Shown here: in pieces, positions 35,512 to 48,231 of the stretch
How positions within the stretch are numbered: position 1 is the stretch's first letter
Layout of the letters: every line of letters starts with the position of its first letter
Assembly: GCF_910594005.1 (NCBI RefSeq)
Contig: NC_057827.1
Location: forward strand, 2,728,001 to 2,792,000
Length of the DNA stretch: 64,000 bases
From: Cervus elaphus
Lineage: Eukaryota; Chordata; Mammalia; Artiodactyla; Cervidae
Reading direction: 5' to 3'
Notes under the pieces: generated by a model
Databases searched by the model: none
Seen by the model: only the letters and a program-made list of their open reading frames with translations
Told to the model about the DNA's origin: nothing
Translations under genes and position numbers: made by a program

Positions 35512-38500
35512 TTGGTCCACGGAGCTCTTTCGTGTTGCTACAGTGACCTCAGGATCCCTCTAGCCTTGAAACAGTGTTCTTGGGGTTTCTCTGGAGTGCC
35601 ATCAAGGAAATCAAGGCTCCTTTCATGTGTGATGTGAAACAAGGAATTGCTCTGCACGCAGTGCAGGGGAATCGGGCCTCATCTCGCGGTGAGGGGGAAG
35701 TCTCATGGTTTTTCTCGAGTTGCGGCGGGAACCTGGGGTATATTCTCGAGTTACGACGGGGATGGCCCTTCCACCAAGTGTTTCTTCAGCGACGTCAGGA
35801 CTCCTGCCTAGTTGCGAGGGACAACTCGGGATTCTCCTCGAGGCTTGGCAGGGCAATTGGGACGCCTCTCCAGCTGAGGCGGGAGACCAAGTGTCCCTTT
35901 CCACGTGCCACAGGATTCCTGGGACTCCTATCAAGTTTCACGAGGAGTCAGGCATCGTCTCCTTTGGAGGCACTGATCTCCGCGTACCTCTGGAGTTTTC
36001 AAAGGATGTGAGGCCTCCGGTCACGATGAGGTGGGGAACTAGGTCTTTCTCTGTGGTCTCCACAGGGGATTCAGACATCTTTTCTTCTTCGGAGATGCAA
36101 GACGAGCCTGCATTCAAGTCACTGCAGGGATATCCGGCATTATTTCGAGTCAGGGCATCGCGGTCTCCATTCCACTTGAGACCGCAAACTCAGGGTCCCT
36201 CTCACATACATAGAGCTGAGAGAAGCCTCCTCTTGAGGTGCTTGTGGTAAGGTGGTATTCCTCTGGAGTCGAAGCCAGGGACTAACTTCTCATCTCGAGT
36301 TGATTTTTGGTCCACGGAGCTCTTTTGTGTTGCTACAGTGACCTCAAGATCCCTCAACCTTGAAACAGTGTTCTTGTGGTTTCTCTGGATTGCCATCAAG
36401 GAAATCAAGGCTCCTTTCATGTGTGATGTGCAACACAGAATTGCTCTGCACGCAGTGCAGGGGAATCGGGCCTCATCTCGCGGCGAGGGGGAAGTCTCAT
36501 GGTTTTTCTTGAGTTGCGGCGGGAACCTGGGGTATATTCTCGAGTTACGACGGGGATGGCCCTTCCACCCACGTGTTTGTTCAGCGACTTAGGACTCCTG
36601 CCTAGTTGTGAGGGACAACTCGGGATTCTCCTCGAGGCTTGGCAGGGCAATTGGGACGCCTCTCCAGCTGAGGCAGGAGACCAAGGGTCCCTTTCCACGT
36701 GCCACAGGAATCCTGGGACTCCTATCAAGTTTCACGAGGAGTCAGTCATCGTCTCCTTTGGAGGCACTGATCTCCGCGTACCTCTGGAGTTTTCAAAGGA
36801 TGTGAGGCCTCCGGTCGCGATGAGGTGGGGAACTAGATCTTTCTCTGTGGTCTCCACAGGGGATTCAGACATCCTTTCGTCTTGGGAGATGCAAGACGAG
36901 CCTGCATTCAAGTCACTGCAGGGATATCCGGCCTTATTTCGAGTCAGGGCATCGCGGTCTCCATTCCACTTGTGGCTGCAAACTCAGGGTTCCTCTCACA
37001 TATCTAGAGCTGAGAGAAGCCTCCTCTTGAGGTGCTTGTGGTAAGGTGGTATTCCTCTGGAGTCGAAGCCAGGGACTAACCTCTCATCTCGAGTTGATTT
37101 TTGGTCCATGGAGCTCTTTCGTGTTGCTACAGTGACCTCAGGATCCCTCAACCTTGAAACAGTGTTCTTGTGGTTTCATTGGAGTGCCATCAAGGAAATC
37201 AAGGCTCCTTTCATGTGTGATGTGCAACACAGAATTGCTCTGCACGCAGTACAGGGGAATCGGGCCTCATCTCGCGGCGAGGGGGAAGTCTCATGGTTTT
37301 TCTCGAGTTGCGGCGGGAACCTGGGGTATATTCTCGAGTTACGACGGGGATGGCCCTTCCACCCACGTGTTTGTTCAGTGACGTCAGGACTCCTGCCTAG
37401 TTGCGAGGGACAACTCGGGAATCTCCTCAAGGCTTGGCAGGGCAATTGGGACGCCTCTCCAGCTGAGGCGGGAGACCAAGGGTCCCTTTCCACGTGCCAC
37501 AGGAATCCTGGGACTCCTATCAAGTTTCACGAGGAGTCAGGCATCGTGTCCTTTGGAGGCACTGATCTCTGCGTACCTCTGGAGTTTTCAAAGGATGTGA
37601 GGCCTCCGGTCGCGATGAGGTGTGGAACTAGGTCTTTCTCTGTGGTCTCCACAGGGGATTCAGACATCCTTTCGTCTTGGGAGATGCAAGACGAGCCTGC
37701 ATTAAAGTCACTGCAGGGATATCCGGCCTTATTTCGAGTCAGGGCATCGCGGTCTCCATTCCACTTGAGACCGCAAACTCAGGGTCCCTCTCACATACAT
37801 AGAGCTGAGAGAAGCCTCCTCTTGAGGTGCTTGTGGTAAGGTGGTATTCCTCTGGAGTCGAAGCCAGGGACTAACTTCTCATCTCGAGTTGATTTTTGGT
37901 CCACGGAGCTCTTTCGTGTTGCTACAGTGACCTCAGGATCCCTCAACCTTGAAACAGTGTTCTTGTGGTTTCTCTGGAGTGCCATCAAGGAAATCAAGGC
38001 TCCTTTCATGTGTGATGTGCAACACGGAATTGCTCTGCACGCAGTGCAGGGGAATCGGGCCTCATCTCGCGGCGAGGGGGAAGTCTCATGGTTTTTCTCG
38101 AGTTGCGGCGGGAACCTGGGGTATATTCTCGAGTTACGACGGGGATGGCCCTTCCACCCACGTGTTTGTTCAGCGACTTAGGACTCCTGCCTAGTTGCGA
38201 GGGACAACTCGGGATTCTCCTCGAGGCTTGGCAGGGCAATTGGGACGCCTCTCCAGCTGAGGCAGGAAACCAAGGGTCCCTTTCCACGTGCCACAGGAAT
38301 CCTGGGACTCCTATCAAGTTTCACGAGGAGTCAGGAATCGTCTCCTTTGGAGGCACTGATCTCTGCGTACCTCTGGAGTTTTCAAAGGATGTGAGGCCTC
38401 CGGTCGCGATGAGGAGGGGAACTAGGTCTTTCTCTGTGGTCTCCACAGGGGATTCAGACATCCTTTCGTTTTGGGAGATGCAAGACGAGCCTACATTCAA

Positions 38501-41500
38501 GTCACTGCAGGGATATGCGGCCTTATTTCGTGTCAGGGCATCGCGGTCTCCATTCCACTTGAGGCCGCAAACTCAGGGTCCCTCTCACATACATAGAGCT
38601 GAGAGAAGCCTCCTCTTGAGGTGCTTGTGGTAAGGTGGTATTCCTCTGGAGTCGAAGCCAGGGACTAACCTCTCATCTCGAGTTGATTTGTGGTCCACGG
38701 AGCTCTTTCGTGTTGCTACAGTGACCTCAGGATCCCTCTAGACATGAAACAGTGTTCTTGGGGTGTCTCTGGAGTGCCATCAAGGAAATCAAGGCTCCTT
38801 TCATGTGTGATGTGCAACACGGAATTGCTCTGCACGCAGTGCAGGGGAATCGGGCCTCATCTCGCGGCGAGGGGGAAGTCTCATGGTTTTTCTCGAGTTG
38901 TGGCGGGAACTTGGGGTGTATTCTCGAGTTACGACGGGGATGGCCCTTCCACCCACGTGTTTGTTCAGCGACGTCAGGACTCCTGCCTAGTTGCGAGGGA
39001 CAACTCGGGATTCTCCTCGAGGCTTGGCAGGGCAATTGGGACGCCTCTCCAGCTGAGGCGGGAGACCAAGGGTCCCTTTCCACGTGCCACAGGAATCCTG
39101 GGACTCCTATCAAGTTTCACGAGGAGTCAGGCATCGTCTCCTTTGGAGGCACTGATCTCCGCGTACCTCTGGAGTTTTCAAAGGATGTGAGGCCTCCGGT
39201 CACGATGAGGTGTGGAACTAGGTCTTTCTCTGTGGTCTCCACAGGGGATTCAGACATCCTTTCGTCTTGGGAGATGCAAGACGAGCCTGCATTAAAGTCA
39301 CTGCAGGGATATCCGGCCTTATTTCGAGTCAGGGCATCGCGGTCTCCATTCCACTTGAGACCGCAAACTCAGGGTCCCTCTCACATACATAGAGCTGAGA
39401 GAAGCCTCCTCTTGAGGTGCTTGTGGTAAGGTGGTATTCCTCTGGAGTTGAAGCCAGGGACTAACTTCTCATCTCGAGTTGATTTTTGGTCCACGGAGCT
39501 CTTTCGTGTTGCTACAGTGACCTCAGGATCCCTCAACCTTGAAACAGTGTTCTTGGGGTTTCTCTGGAGTGCCATCAAGGAAATCAAGGCTCCTTTCATG
39601 TGTGATGTGCAACACAGAATTGCTCTGCACGCAGTGCAGGGGAATCGGGTCTCATCTCGCGGCGAGGGGGAAGTCTCATGGTTTTTCTCGAGTTGCGGCG
39701 GGAACCTGGGATATATTCTCGAGTTACGACGGGGATGGCCCTTCCACCCACGTGTTTGTTCAGTGACGTCAGGACTCCTGCCTAGTTGTGAGGGACAACT
39801 CGGGAATCTCCTCAAGGCTTGGCAGGGCAATTGGGACGCCTCTCCAGTTGAGGCGGGAGACCAAGGGTCCCTTTCCACGTGCCACAGGAATCCTGGGACT
39901 CCTATCAAGTTTCACGAGGAGTCAGGCATCGTGTCCTTTGGAGGCACTGATCTCCGCGTACCTCTGGAGTTTTCAAAGGATGTGAGGCCTCCGGTCGCGA
40001 TGAGGTGTGGAACTAGGTCTTTCTCTGTGGTCTCCACAGGGGATTCAGACATCCTTTCGTCTTGGGAGATGCAAGACGAGCCTGCATTCAAGTCACTGCA
40101 GGGATATCCGGCCTTATTTCGAGTCAGGGCATCGCGGTCTCCATTCCACTTGAGGCCCCAAACTCAGCGTCCCTTTCACATACCTAGAGCTGAGAGAAGC
40201 CTCCTCTTGAGGTGCTTGTGGTAAGGTGGTATTCCTCTGGAGTCGAAGCCAGGGACTAACCTCTCATCTCGAGTTGATTTTTGGTCCATGGAGCTCTTTC
40301 GTGTTGCTACAGTGACCTCAGGATCCCTCAACCTTGAAACAGTGTTCTTGTGGTTTCATTGGAGTGCCATCAAGGAAATCAAGGCTCCTTTCATGTGTGA
40401 TGTGCAACACAGAATTGCTCTGCACGCAGTACAGGGGAATCGGGACTCATCTCGCGGCGAGGGGGAAGTCTCATGGTTTTTCTCGAGTTGCGGCGGGAAC
40501 CTGGGGTATATTCTCGAGTTACGACGGGGATGGCCCTTCCACCCACGTGTTTGTTCACCGACTTAGGACTCCTGCCTAGTTGTGAGGGACAACTCGGGAT
40601 TCTCCTCGAGGCTTGGCAGGGCAATTGGGACACCTCTCCAGCTGAGGCAGGAGACCAAGGGTCCCTTTCCACGTGCCACAGGAATCCTGGGACTCCTATC
40701 AAGTTTCACGAGGAGTCAGGCATCGTGTCCTTTGGAGGCACTGATCTCTGCGTACCTCTGGAGTTTTCAAAGGATGTGAGGGCTCCGGTCGCGATGAGGT
40801 GTGGAACTAGGTCTTTCTCTGTGGTCTCCACAGGGGATTCAGACATCCTTTCGTCATGGGAGATGCAAGACGAGCCTGCATTCAAGTCACTGCAGGGATA
40901 CCCGGCCTTATTTCGAGTAAGGGCATCGCGGTCTCCATTCCACTTGAGGCCGCAAATTCAGGGTCCCTCTCACATACATAGAGCTGAGAGAAGCCTCCTC
41001 TTGAGGTGCTTGTGGTAAGGTGGTATTCCTCTGGAGTCGAAGCCAGGGACTAACCTCTCATCTCGAGTTGATTTGTGGTCCACGGAGCTCTTTCGTGTTG
41101 CTACAGTGACCTCAGGATCCCTCTAGACTTGAAACAGTGTTCTTGGGGTTTCTCTGGAGTGCCATCAAGGAAATCAAGGCTCCTTTCATGTGTGATGTGC
41201 AACACGGAATTGCTCTGCATGCAGTGCAGGGGCATCGGGCCTCATCTCGCGGCGCGGGGGAAGTCTCATGGTTTTTCTCGAGTTGTGGCGGGAACTTGGG
41301 GTATATTCTCGAGTTACGACGGGGATGGCCCTTCCACCCACGTGTTTGTTCAGTGACGTCAGGACTCCTGCCTAGTTGCGAGGGACAACTCGGGAATCTC
41401 CTCAAGGCTTGGCAGGGCAATTGGGACGCCTCTCCAGCTGAGGCGGGAGACCAAGGGTCCCTTTCCACGTGCCACAGGAATCCTGGGACTCCTATCAAGT

Positions 41501-44500
41501 TTCACGAGGAGTCAGGCATCGTGTCCTTTGGAGGCACTGATCTCCGCGTACCTCTGGAGTTTTCAAAGGATGTGAGGCCTCCGGTCGCGATGAGGTGTGG
41601 AACTAGGTCTTTCTCTGTGGTCTCCACAGGGGATTCAGACATCCTTTCGTCTTGGGAGATGCAAGACGAGCCTGCATTCAAGTCACTGCAGGGATATCCG
41701 GCCTTATTTCGAGTCAGGGCATCGCGGTCTCCATTCCACTTGAGACCGCAAACTCAGGGTCCCTCTCACATACATAGAGCTGAGAGAAGCCTCCTCTTGA
41801 GGTGCTTGTGGTAAGGTGGTATTCCTCTGGAGTCGAAGCCAGGGACTAATTCTCATCTCGAGTTGATTTTTGGTCCACGGAGCTCTTTCATGTTGCTACA
41901 GTGACCTCAGGATCCCTCAACCTTGAAACAGTGTTCTTGTGGTTTCTCTGGATTGCCATCAAGGAAATCAAGGCTCCTTTCATGTGTGATGTGCAACACA
42001 GAATTGCTCTGCACGCAGTGCAGGGGAATCGGGCCTCATCTCGCGGCGAGGGGGAAGTCTCATGGTTTTTCTCGAGTTGCGGCGGGAACCTGGGGTATAT
42101 TCTCGAGTTACGACGGGGATGGCCCTTCCACCCACGTGTTTGTTCAGCGACGTCAGGACTCCTGCCTAGTTGCGAGGGACAACTCGGGATTCTCCTCGAG
42201 GCTTGGCAGGGCAATTGGGACGCCTCTCCAGCTGAGGCAGGAAACCAAGGGTCCCTTTCCACGTGCCACAGGAATCCTGGGACTCCTATCAAGTTTCACG
42301 AGGAGTCAGGCATCGTCTCCTTTGGAGGCACTGATCTCTGCGTACCTCTGGAGTTTTCAAAGGATGTGAGGCCTCCGGTCGCGATGAGGTGGGGAACTAG
42401 GTCTTTCTCTGTGGTCTCCACAGGGGATTCAGACATCCTTTCGTCTTGGGAGATGCAAGACGAGCCTGCATTCAAGTCACTGCAGGGATATCCGGCCTTA
42501 TTTCGAGTCAGGGCATCGTGGTCTCCACTCCACTTGAGGCCGCAAACTCAGGGTCCCTCTCACATACCTAGAGCTGAGAGAAGCCTCCTCTTGAGGTGCT
42601 TGTGGTAAGGTGGTATTCCTCTGGAGTCGAAGCCAGGGACTAACCTCTCATCTCGAGTTGATTTTTGGTCCACGGAGCTCTTTCCTGTTGCTACAGTGAC
42701 CTCAGGATCCCTCTAGCCTTGAAACATTGTTCTTGGGGTTTCTCTGGAGTGCCATCAAGGAAATCAAGGCTCCTTTCATGTTTGATGTGCAACACGGAAT
42801 TGCTCTGTACGCAGTGCAGGGGAATCGGGCCTCATCTCGCGGCGAGGGGGAAGTCTCATGGTTTTTCTCGAGTTGCGGCGGGAACCTGGGGTATATTCTC
42901 GAGTTCCGACGGGGATGGCCCTTCCACCCACGTGTTTGTTCAGCGACTTAGGACTCCTGCCTAGTTGTGAGGGACAACTCGGGATTCTCCTCGAGGCTTG
43001 GCAGGGCAATTGGGACGCCTCTCCAGCTGAGGCGGGAGACCAAGGGTCCCTTTCCACGTGCCACAGGAATCCTGGGACTCCTATCAAGTTTCACGAGGAG
43101 TCAGTCATCGTGTCCTTTGGAGGCACTGATCTCCGCGTACCTCTGGAGTTTTCAAAGGATGTGAGGCCTCCGGTCGCGATGAGGTGGGGAACTAGATCTT
43201 TCTCTGTGGTCTCCACAGGGGATTCAGACATCCTTTCGTCTTGGGAGATGCAAGACGAGCCTGCATTCAAGTCACTGCAGGGATATCCGGCCTTATTTCG
43301 AGTCAGGGCATCGCGGTCTCCATTCCACTTGCGGCTGCAAACTCAGGGTCCCTCTCACATACCTAGAGCTGAGAGAAGCCTCCTCTTGAGGTGCTTGTGG
43401 TAAGGTGGTATTCCTCTGGAGTCGAAGCCAGGGACTAACCTCTCATCTCGAGTTGATTTTTGGTCCATGGAGCTCTTTCGTGTTGCTACAGTGACCTCAG
43501 GATCCCTCAACCTTGAAACAGTGTTCTTGTGGTTTCATTGGAGTGCCATCAAGGAAATCAAGGCTCCTTTCATGTGTGATGTGCAACACAGAATTGCTCT
43601 GCACGCAGTACAGGGGAATCGGGCCTCATCTCGCGGCGAGGGGGAAGTCTCATGGTTTTTCTCGAGTTGCGGCGGGAACCTGGGGTATATTCTCGAGTTA
43701 CGACGGGGATGGCCCTTCCACCCACGTGTTTGTTCAGTGACGTCAGGACTCCTGCCTAGTTGCGAGGGACAACTCGGGAATCTCCTCAAGGCTTGGCAGG
43801 GCAATTGGGACGCCTCTCCAGCTGAGGCGGGAGACCAAGGGTCCCTTTCCACGTGCCACAGGAATCCTGGGACTCCTATCAAGTTTCACGAGGAGTCAGG
43901 CATCGTGTCCTTTGGAGGCACTGATCTCCGCGTACCTCTGGAGTTTTCAAAGGATGTGAGGCCTCCGGTCGCGATGAGGTGTGGAACTAGGTCTTTCTCT
44001 GTGGTCTCCACAGGGGATTCAGACATCCTTTCGTCTTGGGAGATGCAAGACGAGCCTGCATTAAAGTCACTGCAGGGATATCCGGCCTTATTTCGAGTCA
44101 GGGCATCGCGGTCTCCATTCCACTTGAGACCGCAAACTCAGGGTCCCTCTCACATACATAGAGCTGAGAGAAGCCTCCTCTTGAGGTGCTTGTGGTAAGG
44201 TGGTATTCCTCTGGAGTCGAAGCCAGGGACTAACTTCTCATCTTGAGTTGATTTTTGGTCCACGGAGCTCTTTCGTGTTGCTACAGTGACCTCAGGATCC
44301 CTCAACCTTGAAACAGTGTTCTTGTGGTTTCTCTGGAGTGCCATCAAGGAAATCAAGGCTCCTTTCATGTGTGATGTGCAACACGGAATTGCTCTGCACG
44401 CAGTGCAGGGGAATCGGGCCTCATCTCGCGGCGAGGGGGAAGTCTCATGGTTTTTCTCGAGTTGTGGCGGGAACTTGGGGTGTATTCTCGAGTTACGACG

Positions 44501-45049
44501 GGGATGGCCCTTCCACCCACGTGTTTGTTCAGCGACGTCAGGACTCCTGCCTAGTTGCGAGGGACAACTCGGGATTCTCCTCGAGGCTTGGCAGGGCAAT
44601 TGGGACGCCTCTCCAGCTGAGGCAGGAAACCAAGGGTCCCTTTCCACGTGCCACAGGAATCCTGGGACTCCTATCAAGTTTCACGAGGAGTCAGGCATCG
44701 TCTCCTTTGGAGGCACTGATCTCTGCGTACCTCTGGAGTTTACAAAGGATGTGAGGCCTCCGGTCGCGATGAGGAGGGGAACTAGGTCTTTCTCTGTGGT
44801 CTCCACAGGGGATTCAGACATCCTTTCGTCTTGGGAGATGCAAGACGAGCCTGCATTCAAGTCACTGCAGGGATATCCGGCCTTATTTCGAGTCAGGGCA
44901 TCGTGGTCTCCATTCCACTTGAGGCCGCAAACTCAGGGTCCCTCTCACATACCTAGAGCTGAGAGAAGCCTCCTCTTGAGGTGCTTGTGGTAAGGTGGTA
45001 TTCCTCTGGAGTCGAACCCAGGGACTAACCTCTCATCTCGAGTTGATTT

Positions 45050-48000
45050 TTGGTCCACGGAGCTCTTTCGTGTTGCTACATTGACCTCAGGATCCCTCTA
45101 GCCTTGAAACATTGTTCTTGGGGTTTCTCTGGAGTGCCATCAAGGAAATCAAGGCTCCTTTCATGTTTGATGTGCAACACGGAATTGCTCTGTACGCAGT
45201 GCAGGGCAATCGGGCCTCATGTCACGGCGAGGGGGAAGTCTCATGGTTTTTCTCGAGTTGCGGCGGGAACCTGGGGTATATTCTCGAGTTCCGACGGGGA
45301 TGGCCCTTCCACCCACCTGTTTGTTCAGCGACTTAGGACTCCTGCCTAGTTGTGAGGGACAACTCGGGATTCTCCTCGAGGCTTGGCAGGGCAATTGGGA
45401 CGCCTCTCCAGCTGAGGCAGGAGACCAAGGGTCCCTTTCCACGTGCCACAGGAATCCTGGGACTCCTATCAAGTTTCACGAGGAGTCAGTCATCGTGTCC
45501 TTTGGAGGCACTGATCTCCGCGTACCTCTGGAGTTTTCAAAGGATGTGAGGCCTCCGGTCGCGATGAGGTGTGGAACTAGGTCTTTCTCTGTGGTCTCCA
45601 CAGGGGATTCAGACATCCTTTCGTCTTGGGAGATGCAAGACGAGCCTGCATTCAAGTCACTGCAGGGATATCCGGCCTTATTTCGTGTCAGGGCATCGCG
45701 GTCTCCATTCCACTTGAGGCCGCAAACTCAGGGTCCCTCTCACATACATAGAGCTGAGAGAAGCCTCCTCTTGAGGTGCTTGTGGTAAGGTGGTATTCCT
45801 CTGGAGTCGAAGCCAGGGACTAACCTCTCATCTCGAGTTGATTTGTGGTCCACGGAGCTCTTTCGTGTTGCTACAGTGACCTCAGGATCCCTCTAGACTT
45901 GAAACAGTGTTCTTGGGGTTTCTCTGGAGTGCCATCAAGGAAATCAAGGCTCCTTTCATGTGTGATGTGCAACACGGAATTGCTCTGCACGCAGTGCAGG
46001 GGAATCGGGCCTCATCTCGCGGCGAGGGGGAAGTCTCATGGTTTTTCTCGAGTTGTGGCGGGAACATGGGGTGTATTCTCGAGTTACGACGGGGATGGCC
46101 CTTCCACCCACGTGTTTGTTCAGCGACGTCAGGACTCCTGCCTAGTTGCGAGGGACAACTCGGGATTCTCCTCGAGGCTTGGCAGGGAAATTGGGACGCC
46201 TCTCCAGCTGAGGCGGGAGACCAAGGGTCCCTTTCCACGTGCCACAGGAATCCTGGGACTCCTATCAAGTTTCACGAGGAGTCAGGCATCGTGTCCTTTG
46301 GAGGCACTGATCTCCGCGTACCTCTGGAGTTTTCAAAGGATGTGAGGCCTCCGGTCGCGATGAGGTGTGGAACTAGGTCTTTCTCTGTGGTCTCCACAGG
46401 GGATTCAGACATCCTTTCGTCTTGGGAGATGCAAGACGAGCCTGCATTAAAGTCACTGCAGGGATATCCGGCCTTATTTCGAGTCAGGGCATCGCGGTCT
46501 CCATTCCACTTGAGACCGCAAACTCAGGGTCCCTCTCACATACATAGAGCTGAGAGAAGCCTCCTCTTGAGGTGCTTGTGGTAAGGTGGTATTCCTCTGG
46601 AGTCGAAGCCAGGGACTAACTTCTCATCTCGAGTTGATTTTTGGTCCACGGAGCTCTTTCGTGTTGCTACAGTGACCTCAGGATCCCTCAACCTTGAAAC
46701 AGTGTTCTTGTGGTTTCTCTGGAGTGCCATCAAGGAAATCAAGGCTCCTTTCATGTGTGATGTGCAACACAGAATTGCTCTGCACGCAGTGCAGGGGAAT
46801 CGGGTCTCATCTCGCGGCGAGGGGAAAGTCTCATGGTTTTTCTCGAGTTGCGGCGGGAACCTGGGGTATATTCTCGAGTTACGACGGGGATGGCCCTTCC
46901 ACCCACGTGTTTGTTCAGTGACGTCAGGACTCCTGCCTAGTTGTGAGGGACAACTCGGGAATCTCCTCAAGGCTTGGCAGGGCAATTGGGACGCCTCTCC
47001 AGTTGAGGCGGGAGATTAAGGGTCCCTTTCCACGTGCCACAGGAATCCTGGGACTCCTATCAAGTTTCACGAGGAGTCAGGCATCGTGTCCTTTGGAGGC
47101 ACTGATCTCCGCGTACCTCTGGAGTTTTCAAAGGATGTGAGGCCTCCGGTCGCGATGAGGTGTGGAACTAGGTCTTTCTCTGTGGTCTCCACAGGGGATT
47201 CAGACATCCTTTCGTCTTGGGAGATGCAAGACGAGCCTGCATTCAAGTCACTGCAGGGATATCCGGCCTTATTTCGAGTCAGGGCATCGCGGTCTCCATT
47301 CCACTTGAGGCCCCAAACTCAGCGTCCCTCTCACATACCTAGAGCTGAGAGAAGCCTCCTCTTGAGGTGCTTGTGGTAAGGTGGTATTCCTCTGGAGTCG
47401 AAGCCAGGGACTAACCTCTCATCTCGAGTTGATTTGTGGTCCACGGAGCTCCTTCGTGTTGCTACAGTGACCTCAGGATCCCTCTAGACTTGAAACAGTG
47501 TTCTTGGGGTTTCTCTGGAGTGCCATCAAGGAAATCAAGGCTCCTTTCATGTGTGATATGCAACACGGAATTGCTCTGCACGCAGTGCAGGGGAATCGGG
47601 CCTCATCTCGCGGCGAGGGGGAAGTCTCATGGTTTTTCTCGAGTTGTGGCGGGAACTTGGGGTGTATTCTCGAGTTACGACGGGGATGGCCCTTCCACCC
47701 ACGTGTTTGTTCAGCGACGTCAGGACTCCTGCCTAGTTGCGAGGGACAACTCGGGATTCTCCTCGAGGCTGGGCAGGGCAATTGGGACGCCTCTCCAGCT
47801 GAGGCAGGAAACCAAGGGTCCCTTTCCACGTGCCACAGGAATCCTGGGACTCCTATCAAGTTTCACGAGGAGTCAGGCATCGTTTCCTTTGGAGGCACTG
47901 ATCTCTGCGTACCTCTGGAGTTTTCAAAGGATGTGAGGCCTCCGGTCGCGATGAGGAGGGGAACTAGGTCTTTCTCTGTGGTTTCCACAGGGGATTCAGA

Positions 48001-48231
48001 CATGATTTCGTCTTGGGAGATGCAAGACGAGCCTGCATTCAAGTCACTGCAGGGATATCCGGCCTTATTTCGAGTCAGGGCATCGTGGTCTCCATTCCAC
48101 TTGAGGCCGCAAACTCAGGGTCCCTCTCACATACCTAGAGCTGAGAGAAGCCTCCTCTTGAGGTGCTTGTGGTAAGGTGGTATTCCTCTGGAGTCGAACC
48201 CAGGGACTAACCTCTCATCTCGAGTTGATTT
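45050..48231. repeat. Four-unit higher-order repeat, copy 1 (units 57-60)
   Basis: The order of subtypes is: unit 57 with CTACATTGACC, GAAACATTGTTC, CATGTTTGATG and CGACTTAGGAC; unit 58 with CTCTAGACTTG and GGGGTGTATTC; unit 59 with CCCTCAACCTTG; unit 60 with CTCTAGACTTG and GGGGTGTATTC. The same order is found at 48232-51413, a period of 3182 bp. Unit 57 and unit 61 are nearly identical. Confidence 0.8.

Noticed and set aside
36587..36599. CGACTTAGG as a telomere-like motif (TTAGG)
   Set aside because: It occurs once per affected unit, is not tandem, and derives from CGACGTCAGG by a small deletion.
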